A DNA stretch of 64,000 nucleotides from SHAN690 sp038131955. GTDB lineage: Bacteria; Bacteroidota; Bacteroidia; Flavobacteriales_G; Salibacteraceae. Every line of letters begins with the position of its first letter. Positions within the stretch are counted from its first letter, which is position 1. The position numbers and the translations under genes were made by a program. Where the stretch lies: contig JAYPQK010000013.1 in assembly GCA_038131955.1 (NCBI GenBank), positions 78,843 through 142,842 of the forward strand. Direction: 5' to 3'. The notes beneath the pieces are model-generated. The model was given only the letters and a program-made list of their open reading frames with translations. It did no database searches and was not told the origin of the DNA. Shown here piece after piece: positions 39,997 through 48,215 of this stretch.

Positions 39997-41343
39997 TCAT
40001 TTCAAATAATTGGCCTTGATCTCGTCGTAGCTTGGAATGTCGTTGTAATGCCACTTACCGATCACGGTTCCCTCCTTCAACAGGATAAGTCCCGGATTTG
40101 AGCGAATAATCGTCTTAAGCATGGTAGCATCGCCCGTAAGTACATCGTACATCACTTGATGCTCATGCCTGTATTCCTCCACCTCTGAGTATGCATTTGC
40201 TGCAAGACCGTACATGTATGGACCTCCGTCAGGATCATTGCTTGCTCCGTCACTCACTGCGTTCAACTTCGATTGTGCCTCCCCTTCCGCTTTGACGATA
40301 TCATAGGTGATGGCCATGAATATGTACGGTTCTGCGAGGATATCCTCCGTGTAATCCATGCCATCCGCATCTTCCAGTACGAAATCATGAATCGGCGGTT
40401 CGCAGCCCTTGAAGATCAACTCTGTCTCGCGATCGACGAACTCAGTACCTTCAATGGTCCAAGGCTCATCCTCCGTTTTGAATTCCTTGACCTCACCATT
40501 GACTTTGTAGAACCAGGTATCCTCATAAATATCCTGTGGGGCATCAGGCGGACACTCCTTCAATTCAGCGATGTTATTTCCAATCTTATACGGACGAAAA
40601 TCCTTGACCGGTAAGTGCTCAATACAGTAGTATGAAAACCCAAAGCTGATGAACGTTGCCGCCACCGCCATGTACCAGTCTTTGACATCAGACTGCATAA
40701 ACTGTTTAATGGCCAAGAGTGCGCCATAGGTGACGATGGAGAATAGGACCGGGAATCCCCAACCAAGCATTCCAAAAGAGAATCCGGCGATCAACCCCAA
40801 TGAAATCCCGAGATTGATCACATCAGTGCGCAGATCTCCAACCTGATCTTCATTTCGATAGCGGAAGATGATGATCGAGAATACCATCAATACCACATCC
40901 TTCAAGAAGGACTCCCATGGGTTAAGTTTGATCGCATCGCCAAAACAACCGCAGTCTTTCATGTAGCTGTAGTCTTCGCGAATGGTGAAACCAAATAGAT
41001 TCTCAAAGAAGTTCGTTACACCGGACTGGTAGTTATCAAAGAACCAATTCGCAATGGCCGTGTATCCGGTGAGGAAGGTGAAGAAGATCATCAATAGTAG
41101 CAGCGACCAGGCACCCAGCTTCATCCTAGCACCAAAGAGTACCGCCACTCCAAGAACGATCTCTGCCACACAAACGAACACGCTCAACTCCAATGCAAAC
41201 TGGTCGAAGAAAGGCATGTTGAACACTCCCGGAGCGAAGTAATCATTGAGCTTGTAAGAAAACCCTACAGTATCATTCGCCTTAATGAGTCCGGAAACAA
41301 TGAAGAGCGACCCGACGAGAATGCGTGATATTCGATTTAGCAT
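39997..41343 (-). CDS. BT_3928-like DoxX/MauE-type membrane protein with thioredoxin-like end
   Basis: A 448-residue protein. The first half has about nine hydrophobic segments, beginning with the DoxX/MauE-like ILVGSLFIVSGLIKANDTVGFSYKL and including a CGCFGD word (DCGCFGDAIKLNPWESFLKD) typical of the family. The second half is soluble (YEDTWFYKVNGEVKEFKT, then YIFMAITYDIVKAEGEAQSKLNA and LLKEGTVIGKWHYNDIPSYDE), resembling a thioredoxin-like domain without a CxxC. Start ATG 41343 is chosen because a -7 box sits 22 bases upstream. Members are found beside tpiA across Bacteroidetes; function is unproven, possibly redox-linked. Confidence 0.88.
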   Translation of the reverse strand: MLNRISRILVGSLFIVSGLIKANDTVGFSYKLNDYFAPGVFNMPFFDQFALELSVFVCVAEIVLGVAVLFGARMKLGAWSLLLLMIFFTFLTGYTAIANWFFDNYQSGVTNFFENLFGFTIREDYSYMKDCGCFGDAIKLNPWESFLKDVVLMVFSIIIFRYRNEDQVGDLRTDVINLGISLGLIAGFSFGMLGWGFPVLFSIVTYGALLAIKQFMQSDVKDWYMAVAATFISFGFSYYCIEHLPVKDFRPYKIGNNIAELKECPPDAPQDIYEDTWFYKVNGEVKEFKTEDEPWTIEGTEFVDRETELIFKGCEPPIHDFVLEDADGMDYTEDILAEPYIFMAITYDIVKAEGEAQSKLNAVSDGASNDPDGGPYMYGLAANAYSEVEEYRHEHQVMYDVLTGDATMLKTIIRSNPGLILLKEGTVIGKWHYNDIPSYDEIKANYLK

Positions 41344-41364
41344 GGTTCTTTGGTTTGAAGTGGA

Positions 41365-41372
41365 CAAAAATA
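41365..41372 (-). promoter_or_regulatory. -7 promoter box for the BT_3928-like gene and tpiA
   Basis: Minus-strand TATTTTTG matches TAnnTTTG exactly, 21 bases before ATG 41343. It makes the in-frame ATG at 41367 unlikely. Confidence 0.55.
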
Positions 41373-41475
41373 TAACCTGAGTCGTGCGGAGAAGTTCGAT
41401 TAACAGGTGGTTAACGCCTAATTATATTCTTCGTGTTTTTGGCGTTATTGTTTTACACTACTTTCACCCTTCATA

Positions 41476-42378
41476 ATGAGCGAAGCACAAGGCATACGGG
41501 TCAACAAGTTCCTGAGTGAGGCGGGCATCTGCTCGCGGCGTGAGGCGGATCGAATGATCGAGCAAGGTCGGGTCACGATCAACGGAAAAGTACCGTCGAC
41601 CGGTCAGCGGGTTCGCCCCAAGGATCTGGTCCGAGTAGATGGAAGACCCATCGAGAACAACCAGGAAGATCGGGTATACTTAGCCTTTAATAAGCCCCCG
41701 GGGATTGTTACGACTACGGATACCAAGGGTGAGCCTGACAACATCATCGACTATGTCAATTATCCCAGCAGGGTCTTTCCGGTCGGTCGTTTGGACAAGG
41801 ATAGCGAAGGATTGATCTTCCTGACGAGTGATGGCGATATCGTGAATAAGATCCTACGGGCCGGTAACGAGCACGAGAAGGAATACGAGGTGACTGTCGA
41901 TAAGCCTTTGACCGAAGATTTCGCTCAGAAGATGAGTCAGGGTGTTCCTATACTTGGTCAAGTGACTCGAAAATGCACGGTGGAGCAGATAGCTCCATTC
42001 ACCTTCCGCATTGTATTGACTCAGGGACTGAACAGACAGATCCGGCGGATGTGCGAGTACTTTGGCTATGAGGTGACCAAGCTAAAGCGAACGCGTATCA
42101 TGCATATGAAGCTGGATCAACCGAGCGGACAGTGGCGCGAGTTCACCTCTGCGGAGATCGAACAGATGGAAAAGATCTTGCAAGATTCGAGCAAGGAAGC
42201 TCGGCCCAAGAAAAAGAAGCCAAGTCCGGGAAAGAAGCCAGTACAAAAAGGTGGATCAAAGCCTTCACAAAAGAGTGGCTTCAAGCCGTCAGGCAGTCGT
42301 CCACCGAAAAAAGGTGGCCCCAATAAGGGTCGCAGCCAACGCTCAGGAGGGCCTTCACGAAAAGGGAAACGGCGATGA
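41476..42378 (+). CDS. rluF: 23S rRNA pseudouridine synthase RluF-type
   Basis: A 300-residue enzyme. S4 RNA-binding domain at the N-terminus (IRVNKFLSEAGICSRREADRMIEQGRVTINGK), then the RsuA-family catalytic domain with the aspartate in PVGRLDKDSEGLIFLTSDG and GLNRQIRRMCEYFGYEV. The order and the EKEYEVTVDKPLTEDF word fit RluF, which makes pseudouridine 2604 in the large-subunit RNA. After residue 245 comes a 55-residue Lys/Pro/Gly/Ser tail (KKKPSPGKKPVQKGGSKPS and similar), probably disordered and RNA-binding. The next gene overlaps the stop by four bases. Confidence 0.94.
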   Translation: MSEAQGIRVNKFLSEAGICSRREADRMIEQGRVTINGKVPSTGQRVRPKDLVRVDGRPIENNQEDRVYLAFNKPPGIVTTTDTKGEPDNIIDYVNYPSRVFPVGRLDKDSEGLIFLTSDGDIVNKILRAGNEHEKEYEVTVDKPLTEDFAQKMSQGVPILGQVTRKCTVEQIAPFTFRIVLTQGLNRQIRRMCEYFGYEVTKLKRTRIMHMKLDQPSGQWREFTSAEIEQMEKILQDSSKEARPKKKKPSPGKKPVQKGGSKPSQKSGFKPSGSRPPKKGGPNKGRSQRSGGPSRKGKRR

Positions 42379-42830
42379 GTTCATTGGATCGCTCCCAACT
42401 CCTAGCATCCATCCATAGTCACCTTTCCGAGCGGATCGAGGCGATGTATACAGACCTGAGAGAACTACAGGATGCTACCTCCTCTAACTACAAAAGCACG
42501 GCTGGCGATAAACACGATACCGAAAGAGAGATGGTTCGCATGGAGATGGATAACCTCGCAAAGCGGATCGAAAACGAACAACGGATGCTTCACCAAGTGG
42601 AGCAATGCGCAGGAAAGAATCCAACGGAAAAGGTTGCAACTGGAAGCTTTGTCCAAACGAAAGATCATCTCCTTTTAATAGGGTCTGCCTTTGGCCTGCT
42701 TCATTTGGAAAAGCAAGCGGTCATGGGAATTTCAGAGTTAAGGCCAGTTGGAAATGCCCTTCTGGGTAAGAAACACGGTGAGACTGTTGACATCCATTCG
42801 AGATCCTATAGGATACTAAGAATTCTTTGA
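42375..42830 (+). CDS. GreA/GreB-like protein, divergent
   Basis: A 151-residue protein. The first 80 residues form a helical hairpin-like region (IEAMYTDLRELQDATSSNYKSTAGDKHDTEREMVRMEMDNLAKRIENEQRMLHQVEQ), and the C-terminus has a GreA/GreB-type FKBP-like ending (LLGKKHGETVDIHSRSYRILRIL). GreA proteins enter RNA polymerase's secondary channel to rescue backtracked complexes; the DKHDTERE acidic word sits where the tip would be, but I cannot be sure it is catalytic. Homologues in Bacteroidetes are often mislabelled as 3-oxoacyl-ACP synthase. It is translationally coupled to rluF (ATGA overlap). Confidence 0.72.
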   Translation: MSSLDRSQLLASIHSHLSERIEAMYTDLRELQDATSSNYKSTAGDKHDTEREMVRMEMDNLAKRIENEQRMLHQVEQCAGKNPTEKVATGSFVQTKDHLLLIGSAFGLLHLEKQAVMGISELRPVGNALLGKKHGETVDIHSRSYRILRIL

Positions 42831-42866
42831 GATCGGCCTGTTCAAGATACCACAGGAATAAAATCG

Positions 42867-42889
42867 GATTTCTAAGACTGTCAGAAATC
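42867..42889 (+). terminator. Hairpin after the rluF operon
   Basis: Stem GATTTCT-AAGACTGTC-AGAAATC lies about 36 bases after the stop of the GreA-like gene. There is no T run after it, so its role as terminator is uncertain. Confidence 0.4.
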
Positions 42890-42963
42890 TGCTAAGTCTG
42901 TGATAGAGGTTACTTCCTGACCTGATCGGTTGAGCTATTTTTACCGCACTTAACCGACCTGCG

Positions 42964-43254
42964 ATGACCACATTGACCAAGCCAGACGTTGAGATTCCCT
43001 ATGAAGCCGAATTCGAGCAGCTGATCGCTAAAGATTATGCACGGTTGGCAGAGCAAGGCCATACCTACTTGGATTATACCGGGGGCAACCTATATGCTCA
43101 ATCCCAATTGACAAAGCATCACGAGATGCTGTCTCAGCACGTTTTTGGAAATCCCCACTCTACTAATCCCACTTCAATGGTTCATCATCGCTGGTGGCAT
43201 CGATCAGATCTTTACCGCGATGGTCTATCCCTACATCCGTCAGCGTGTATTTGA
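42964..43254 (+). pseudogene. N-terminal fragment of a class V aminotransferase-fold protein
   Basis: The frame starts like a PLP-dependent class V aminotransferase: IAKDYARLAEQGHTYLDYTGGNLYAQSQLTKHHEMLSQHVFGNPHSTNPTS (about residues 20-71). At about 43178 similarity stops, and the remaining 25 codons (MVHHRWWHRSDLYRDG...) are the out-of-frame shadow of the next gene. The PLP-binding lysine region and more than four fifths of the expected 400-plus residues are missing. This looks like a deletion that joined the start of this gene to the body of a membrane-protein gene. Confidence 0.75.
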
Positions 43255-43588
43255 CTGGTACACGTACGTGAAGCAACTCAAACCACTCAATCAAGAGATC
43301 GCTAAAACCTACGGGCGATACATCGTCGGGTTGAACTTCTCTTTTGGAATGATCGCCATACTCCTTCCGACCGAACTCATGAATGGAAGTCCTCTAGCCT
43401 TGGCCCTAACGCCTCTGATCGCAGCTTACTCGATAGGCAAAGTAGCTACTCAGTTTGCCTATTACCCAATGTACGAGATCCCCAAGGAGGCACTGTTCAA
43501 GTGGGGAGGCTATGGGATGAATACGCTGTTCGGGTTCTTTGCCGTTTTGTATTTCATTTTGGTATTGCACAATCTGAGCCTCATCTGA
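43145..43588 (+). CDS. Small membrane protein, N-terminus possibly lost at a deletion junction
   Basis: A hydrophobic protein of up to 147 residues with helices at LLIPLQWFIIAGGIDQIFTAM, SFGMIAILLPTELM, ALALTPLIAAYSIGKVATQF and LFGFFAVLYFILVLHNL. The frame opens at TTG 43145 inside the aminotransferase fragment, so the first 10 residues overlap that fragment in another frame, and the native start may have been removed. The sequence GRYIVGLNFSFGM and FAYYPMYEIPKEA look like a real membrane protein core. No family is recognised. Expression would need a nearby start; it may be a remnant. Confidence 0.62.
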   Translation: MEIPTLLIPLQWFIIAGGIDQIFTAMVYPYIRQRVFDWYTYVKQLKPLNQEIAKTYGRYIVGLNFSFGMIAILLPTELMNGSPLALALTPLIAAYSIGKVATQFAYYPMYEIPKEALFKWGGYGMNTLFGFFAVLYFILVLHNLSLI

Positions 43589-43627
43589 TTAACCTTACCT
43601 TGACGTTCTCCTTTCGTCTATAATCAT

Positions 43628-44215
43628 ATGAAACGACTCCTCGCCCTCCTACTCTTCTCCGGTGTCCTTGCTCTACCTCAGTGCAATCCTTGCCGATGCC
43701 CTGAGGTAACGGATACGTTCTTCGATATCACGGATCTTGAGGTGGGACATATCGCAGCTAACAGCAACTTTCTGTCCATGGAAGAGCCGATCGAGCGATC
43801 CGAGTACGGTGGGATCGCTCTCTCCTTCGAGACGGAATACATCGCCCACTCCAACCCGATGACTTGGTTCTCCTCTTCCGCCTTCGCATGCTCTTGTCCT
43901 GATCCGGGATGGGATGGCTCAAAGCATGAAGCTTTCGTGAACATCATCATCACTACCCTTGTGGACATGGACACCACCTTCAACGCGGGCGATACGGTAA
44001 CGCAACTATTCAGTATCGATTGGGATCTCGACACCTTGAGTATTCCTGCCTTTCTCGCAAAAGACACAGGCAAGGTGCAGTATGAACGATATAACTTGAT
44101 CCTATCTGAAAGACCAGGACCTGATGTGGAAGAACTCAACTTCCAAGTGCGCGTCGAACTTTCGACGGGTGAAACCTACACCGATCAAACTGGAAGCATT
44201 TTTTTCCGTCCCTAG
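43628..44215 (+). CDS. Exported protein of unknown function
   Basis: A 195-residue protein with signal peptide (MKRLLALLLFSGVLALPQC); the cysteine after ALPQ could be a lipidation site, although the lipobox is weak. The mature part contains early cysteines (CNPCRCP), further cysteines in SSAFACSCPDPG, and a beta-rich body (DITDLEVGHIAANSNFLSM, FVNIIITTLVDMDTTFNAGDT, LNFQVRVELSTGETYTDQTGSIFF). No domain family is recognised. It stands alone between the membrane-protein remnant and the convergent glycosyltransferase gene. Confidence 0.72.
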   Translation: MKRLLALLLFSGVLALPQCNPCRCPEVTDTFFDITDLEVGHIAANSNFLSMEEPIERSEYGGIALSFETEYIAHSNPMTWFSSSAFACSCPDPGWDGSKHEAFVNIIITTLVDMDTTFNAGDTVTQLFSIDWDLDTLSIPAFLAKDTGKVQYERYNLILSERPGPDVEELNFQVRVELSTGETYTDQTGSIFFRP

Positions 44216-44303
44216 CTGAAACCTTCTAGAGGAATAGGCGTAAACAAACCCGACTAAAGGATACCCTATCCGAACCGGTTCGCCCGGCTCTTACACCACC
44301 GTG

Positions 44304-45536
44304 CTACGGATTGATTTTTTTATTCTTCGCCTCGATCCATTTGGACATGAATTCGGTGCTCCGCAAGCTGTGATGCCACAGCATCTGTCCCATGAAATTC
44401 CTTTTTCGATGACCGTCGAGCTCCGCACGTAGGTGCTTCCATCGGTTCCAGAAGAGAAGGCTGTGCGCGTTGCGATCAAAGTTCTTTCTGAGGATTGACC
44501 CACCTAATTCCTGAGCCCGATTCCACTCCTCTTCGTTTTGATACAAACTCACTGCAGCTCGAACGATCCTCGCCTCGTCATCTTCTACAAAGCCGGACCA
44601 CGAACCATCCACCGACATTCCTTCTGCCCCGATCGAGGTAGTGATGATTGGTGTTCCCACGTGCATCGCGTCAATGAACTTCCCTTTCAATCCTGCTCCA
44701 AATCGCAGAGGCGCAAGTAGTACGCGAGCTTTTCCGACCACCTCAGATGCATTCTCGGCTCGGCCTTGGATGATCAACCCGTGCTTCGGATCATGTAGCT
44801 CCTTCACCCGCTGATTGGCATAAGCTCCGTACACATGCAATTCCGCATCGGGTAACGACTCTCTGATCCTTGGCCAGATCGCTTGTTTCAAGAATAACAC
44901 GCCGTCGAAATTGGGAGCGTGCATGAAGTTTCCGATGGTCACGAAGTGCTTTCGGTCATGGAATGATATCCAGTCGTCAGCATTGACGTCGTCTTCAAGA
45001 AAAGGAAGGTATTGGAGGAGTCGATCGCCTACACCGAATACTCGTTGGAGTATGGCCATTTCCACCGATGAGATCATCAGGCTGAGATCGCTGCGAAGAA
45101 TGCTAGCTACCTCTCGAAAGGCAATATCGCGGACCAGATCATCGTCATGAAACTCTTTCCCTGCCTCTAGGGCCGCTTGTCGAGCATATCGAAGACTGTG
45201 GAGATCTTCCGTATCTAAAATTCTCACCGACTCAGGACATTGCTGTCTTACCCTCCAGCCAAATTGCTCTTCGACCATAAAGCGATCAAAGAGAACTATC
45301 GTCGGGTCGAGCTGCTTCACCCACGGATCAAATGAGGAGTCATTCACTTGAACATCCGCTGTATCGACCCCCAAGGATCGCAAGTCAATGGCGAACTCAC
45401 TTTTACCAAAGGTGGTGGCATAGGTTACCTCGAACCCCTTCTCGAGAAAAAGTCGGATCAATTGGAGCATGCGACGACCCGCTGCCGATGAGTTCGGCTC
45501 TACGTGTACGTTGCTGAGGATGAGCAGCCGCTCCAT
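44304..45536 (-). CDS. Glycosyltransferase, GT4-like (GT-B fold)
   Basis: A 410-residue enzyme with the two-domain GT-B plan. N-terminal acceptor domain: LLILSNVHVEPNSSAAGRRMLQLIRLFLEKGFEVTYATTF. C-terminal nucleotide-sugar domain: VTIGNFMHAPNFDGVLFLKQAIWPRI, GLIIQGRAENASEVVGKARVLLAPLRFGAGLKGKFIDAMHVGTPIITTSIGAEGM, with the glutamate/glycine-rich GT4 pattern. It transfers a sugar to an unknown acceptor, probably a surface polysaccharide or a protein. No other glycan genes lie next to it. It is downstream of the DUF1599 gene by four bases, so co-transcribed with it. Confidence 0.9.
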   Translation of the reverse strand: MERLLILSNVHVEPNSSAAGRRMLQLIRLFLEKGFEVTYATTFGKSEFAIDLRSLGVDTADVQVNDSSFDPWVKQLDPTIVLFDRFMVEEQFGWRVRQQCPESVRILDTEDLHSLRYARQAALEAGKEFHDDDLVRDIAFREVASILRSDLSLMISSVEMAILQRVFGVGDRLLQYLPFLEDDVNADDWISFHDRKHFVTIGNFMHAPNFDGVLFLKQAIWPRIRESLPDAELHVYGAYANQRVKELHDPKHGLIIQGRAENASEVVGKARVLLAPLRFGAGLKGKFIDAMHVGTPIITTSIGAEGMSVDGSWSGFVEDDEARIVRAAVSLYQNEEEWNRAQELGGSILRKNFDRNAHSLLFWNRWKHLRAELDGHRKRNFMGQMLWHHSLRSTEFMSKWIEAKNKKINP

Positions 45537-45540
45537 ACGG

Positions 45541-46077
45541 TTATTCTGAAAGTCGGATCAGCGCAAACAAGGCATAGTTGGCCATGTCCAGGTAATTGGC
45601 ATCGATGCCTTCGGAGATCAGGGTCTTGCCTTGGTTATCCTCGATCTGGCGCGTACGAAGGATCTTCATGAGGATGAGATCGGTCAATGAACTCACACGC
45701 ATATCGCGCCATGCCTCTCCGTAATCCGAGTTCTTCTTAATCATGAGTTCCCATGCCAGTTGAGACTTGGCGTTGTACAGTTCCATCGCCTTTTCAGGGG
45801 CGAGCTCCATACCTTCAGACTCAGGCAATTCCAACTGGACCAAGGCCATGTAGCAGTAGTTGACGATGCCGATGAACTCACCCTCGATGTCTTCTCCCAC
45901 CTTATTCTCACCCGTTTCTTCGATCGTACGAATGCGCTGCGCCTTGATGAAGATCTGATCGGTCAAAGACTTACTGCGGAGAATACGCCAAGCCGTTCCA
46001 TAGTCGGTGGTCTTCTTAAAAAAGATCTCTCGGCATTTTTCTACCGCGGCATCGTATTGTTTGAGCGTGTGTTCCAT
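45541..46077 (-). CDS. DUF1599 protein with two internal repeats
   Basis: A 178-residue protein with a clear internal duplication. Repeat 1 (about 13-85): KCREIFFKKTTDYGTAWRILRSKSLTDQIFIKAQRIRTIEE. Repeat 2 (about 100-178): LAWELMIKKNSDYGEAWRDMRVSSLTDLILMKILRTRQIED. Each has the DUF1599 KKxxDYGxAWR and SLTDxIxxKxxRxRxIE pattern. The biochemical role is unknown. The gene is divergent from folP with only 17 bases between start codons, so each promoter must lie in the other's coding region. It heads a unit with the glycosyltransferase gene. Confidence 0.92.
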   Translation of the reverse strand: MEHTLKQYDAAVEKCREIFFKKTTDYGTAWRILRSKSLTDQIFIKAQRIRTIEETGENKVGEDIEGEFIGIVNYCYMALVQLELPESEGMELAPEKAMELYNAKSQLAWELMIKKNSDYGEAWRDMRVSSLTDLILMKILRTRQIEDNQGKTLISEGIDANYLDMANYALFALIRLSE

Positions 46078-46086
46078 CTATTTTCG
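46057..46086 (+). promoter_or_regulatory. Probable folP promoter inside the DUF1599 start region
   Basis: TTG (46057-46059), 19 bases, then TATTTTCG (46079-46086), one base off TAnnTTTG. It lies eight bases before the folP ATG and overlaps the start of the divergent DUF1599 gene. Confidence 0.5.
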
Positions 46087-46094
46087 TCAAGAAT

Positions 46095-46949
46095 ATGGGC
46101 GAGCAAAGTACAGCAATTCAAAAGAAAAGAACGATCAATTGCCGAGGCAAATTGGTTGATCTTTCCACACCGGTGGTCATGGGCATTCTCAATGTCACAC
46201 CTGACTCCTTCTTCGACGGTGGCCAATACAACCATGAGTCGAAGCTCATTGAACGGGCAACCAAGCATCTGAACGAAGGAGCACGCATCCTAGACATCGG
46301 TGCGGTTTCGACGCGTCCCAATGCCGACGCGGTAACCGAGCAAGAGGAATTGGATCGACTCATTCCGTCTGTGAAGCTTTTGAGGGAACGATTTCCCGAG
46401 GCCGTATTGAGCGTGGACACATACCGAGCCAGCGTGGCAAGGGAAGCCATCAAAGTCGGAGCCGACATGATCAATGACATCAGCGGTGGAACGATGGATG
46501 AAGGCATGTTGGACGCGGCCGCCGAACTTCAGGTTCCCTACGCGATGATGCACATCCAGGGCACTCCTCAGACCATGCAGGCTAATCCGAGTTATGAGAA
46601 CGCGACCGAAGATGTGCTGAACTTCTTCATTGAGCGAGTAGATCAATTGAAACATCGGCACGTCCACGACATCATTATAGACCCCGGGTTTGGCTTTGGG
46701 AAAACGGTCGAGCACAATTATCAGTTACTCCGCGACTTGGAAAGGTTTGAAGTCTTCGGACTTCCCATTCTTTGTGGCTTTTCAAGAAAGAGCATGATCA
46801 ATAGAGTGCTGGGCACTACACCCGAAGAAGCTCTCAACGGAACTACCGTTCTAAACACAATGGCCCTAGAGCGAGGCGCGTCGATCCTGAGGGTTCATGA
46901 TGTGAAGGAAGCAGTGGAAGCGGTGAAGTTGGTTTCTGCGGCTGGGTAG
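46095..46949 (+). CDS. folP: Dihydropteroate synthase
   Basis: A 284-residue TIM-barrel enzyme joining pterin pyrophosphate and p-aminobenzoate in folate synthesis, the target of sulfonamides. The family motifs are MGILNVTPDSFFDGG, ARILDIGAVSTRPNA, SVDTYRASVAREA, IIDPGFGFGKT and CGFSRKSMI, all intact. Start ATG 46095 and length fit. It is divergent from the DUF1599 gene. After the stop comes a repeat-rich spacer rather than another folate gene. Confidence 0.97.
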   Translation: MGEQSTAIQKKRTINCRGKLVDLSTPVVMGILNVTPDSFFDGGQYNHESKLIERATKHLNEGARILDIGAVSTRPNADAVTEQEELDRLIPSVKLLRERFPEAVLSVDTYRASVAREAIKVGADMINDISGGTMDEGMLDAAAELQVPYAMMHIQGTPQTMQANPSYENATEDVLNFFIERVDQLKHRHVHDIIIDPGFGFGKTVEHNYQLLRDLERFEVFGLPILCGFSRKSMINRVLGTTPEEALNGTTVLNTMALERGASILRVHDVKEAVEAVKLVSAAG

Positions 46950-47213
46950 TAGGCAGTTGGTAGTCGGCAGTCAGCAGTCGGCGGTTCGCAGTGCGCAGTG
47001 CAGTTTTGGTTCACGCAAAGGTCGCAGACCTGCCTGCCGGCAGGCAGGGGGTTTCGCGGAGGGCGCAGAGGCCAGCGTATTCAATGTTCATCAGACCTTT
47101 ACCCTGTGCGCTATTAATACTGTCCCATTTTCTGATTATCTAATTCTCTCATTATCTAGTTATATGAACGTCTGATTCTCCCATTCATCAATCGTCAGAT
47201 TCCAATACAATGC
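46950..47213. repeat. Repeat-rich spacer with a 20-base perfect palindrome
   Basis: 264 bases without a credible gene. It starts with CAGTTGGTAGTCGGCAGTCAGCAGTCGG-like slippage repeats, then a TTCACGCAAAGGTCGCAGA ... TTTCGCGGAGGGCGCAGAGG element broken by the perfect palindrome CCTGCCTGCCGGCAGGCAGG (47029-47048), then A/T-rich TCTGATTATCTAATTCTCTCATTATCT. These are typical dispersed Bacteroidetes intergenic elements. Confidence 0.65.
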
Positions 47214-47221
47214 TACTTTTG
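47214..47221 (+). promoter_or_regulatory. -7 promoter box for accA
   Basis: TACTTTTG matches TAnnTTTG exactly, 19 bases before the accA ATG. It probably drives accA-menC-menE. Confidence 0.58.
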
Positions 47222-47240
47222 ACCCCCAAATCACGATCCT

Positions 47241-48200
47241 ATGGCCGTATACCTCGATTTCGAAAAGCCGATACAGGAACTTCAGGAGCAGTTGGACAAC
47301 ATGCTCCAAGTGAAGGAGAAAAGCAAACTCAAGAGTGAAGACGCGATTCATGAGTTGGAGCAAAAGCTTGCAGCGACCCGGAAAGAGATCTACCAGAACT
47401 TGACGCCATGGCAGAAAGTGCAGGTTAGTCGTCACCCCGAGAGACCTTACACCCTCGCCTACATCGATGCATTGACCGGCGGTGATTTCATCGAATTGCA
47501 TGGTGATCGAGGTGTTAAGGACGACAAGGCCATGGTCGGTGGATTTGGAAGCATTGACGGTAAGACCTTCATGTTCGTAGGTCAGCAGAAAGGGATCAAC
47601 ACCAAGATGCGTCAGTATCGAAACTTCGGTATGGCGAATCCTGAAGGGTACCGTAAAGCCCTCCGTCTTTTCAAGCTCGCTGAGAAATTCAATAAGCCTA
47701 TCGTTTGCTTCATTGACACCCCAGGTGCATTTCCAGGATTGGAAGCTGAAGAACGCGGACAAGGAGAAGCGATCGCTCGTAACATTTACGAGATGTTCAA
47801 TCTTCGCGTACCCGTAATTGCTGTCATCATTGGCGAAGGTGCTTCAGGCGGAGCCTTGGGAATTGGAGTCGCGGACAAAGTTCTCATGATGGAATACACT
47901 TGGTATTCGGTCATCTCCCCTGAATCGTGTTCTTCCATCCTCTGGAGAAGCTGGGATTTCAAAGAACAAGCGGCCGATGCCCTGAAATTGACAGCCGACA
48001 ACATGCTCGGAAATGGCCTGATCGATGGCATCATCAAGGAACCAATGGGTGGCGCTCATTCCAACGTTTTAGAGGCTTTTGAAAATGTGAAGAATGAGAT
48101 CCTTACCCAGTACGATCACCTCAAGCGCATCAAGCCTGAGTTGCGCATCAATGCCCGCATCGAAAAGTATGGCGGCATGGGCGTGTTCGTCGAAGGATAA
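47241..48200 (+). CDS. accA: Acetyl-CoA carboxylase carboxyltransferase subunit alpha
   Basis: A 319-residue AccA, part of the carboxyltransferase that makes malonyl-CoA for fatty-acid synthesis. Its family words are present: YLDFEKPIQELQEQ at the N-terminus, PYTLAYIDALTGGDFIELHGDRG, KPIVCFIDTPGAFPGLEAEERGQGEAIARN, GEGASGGALGIGVADKVLMMEYTWYSVISPE, and IDGIIKEPMGGAH. Length is normal. accD is not in the window. menC and menE follow on the same strand with a 15-base gap. Confidence 0.97.
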   Translation: MAVYLDFEKPIQELQEQLDNMLQVKEKSKLKSEDAIHELEQKLAATRKEIYQNLTPWQKVQVSRHPERPYTLAYIDALTGGDFIELHGDRGVKDDKAMVGGFGSIDGKTFMFVGQQKGINTKMRQYRNFGMANPEGYRKALRLFKLAEKFNKPIVCFIDTPGAFPGLEAEERGQGEAIARNIYEMFNLRVPVIAVIIGEGASGGALGIGVADKVLMMEYTWYSVISPESCSSILWRSWDFKEQAADALKLTADNMLGNGLIDGIIKEPMGGAHSNVLEAFENVKNEILTQYDHLKRIKPELRINARIEKYGGMGVFVEG

Positions 48201-48215
48201 GCGACGATCAAAGCC

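Noticed and set aside
44260..44290. Palindrome GAACCGGTTC as operator or terminator
   Set aside because: Only ten bases, no loop or T run, convergent genes on both sides.
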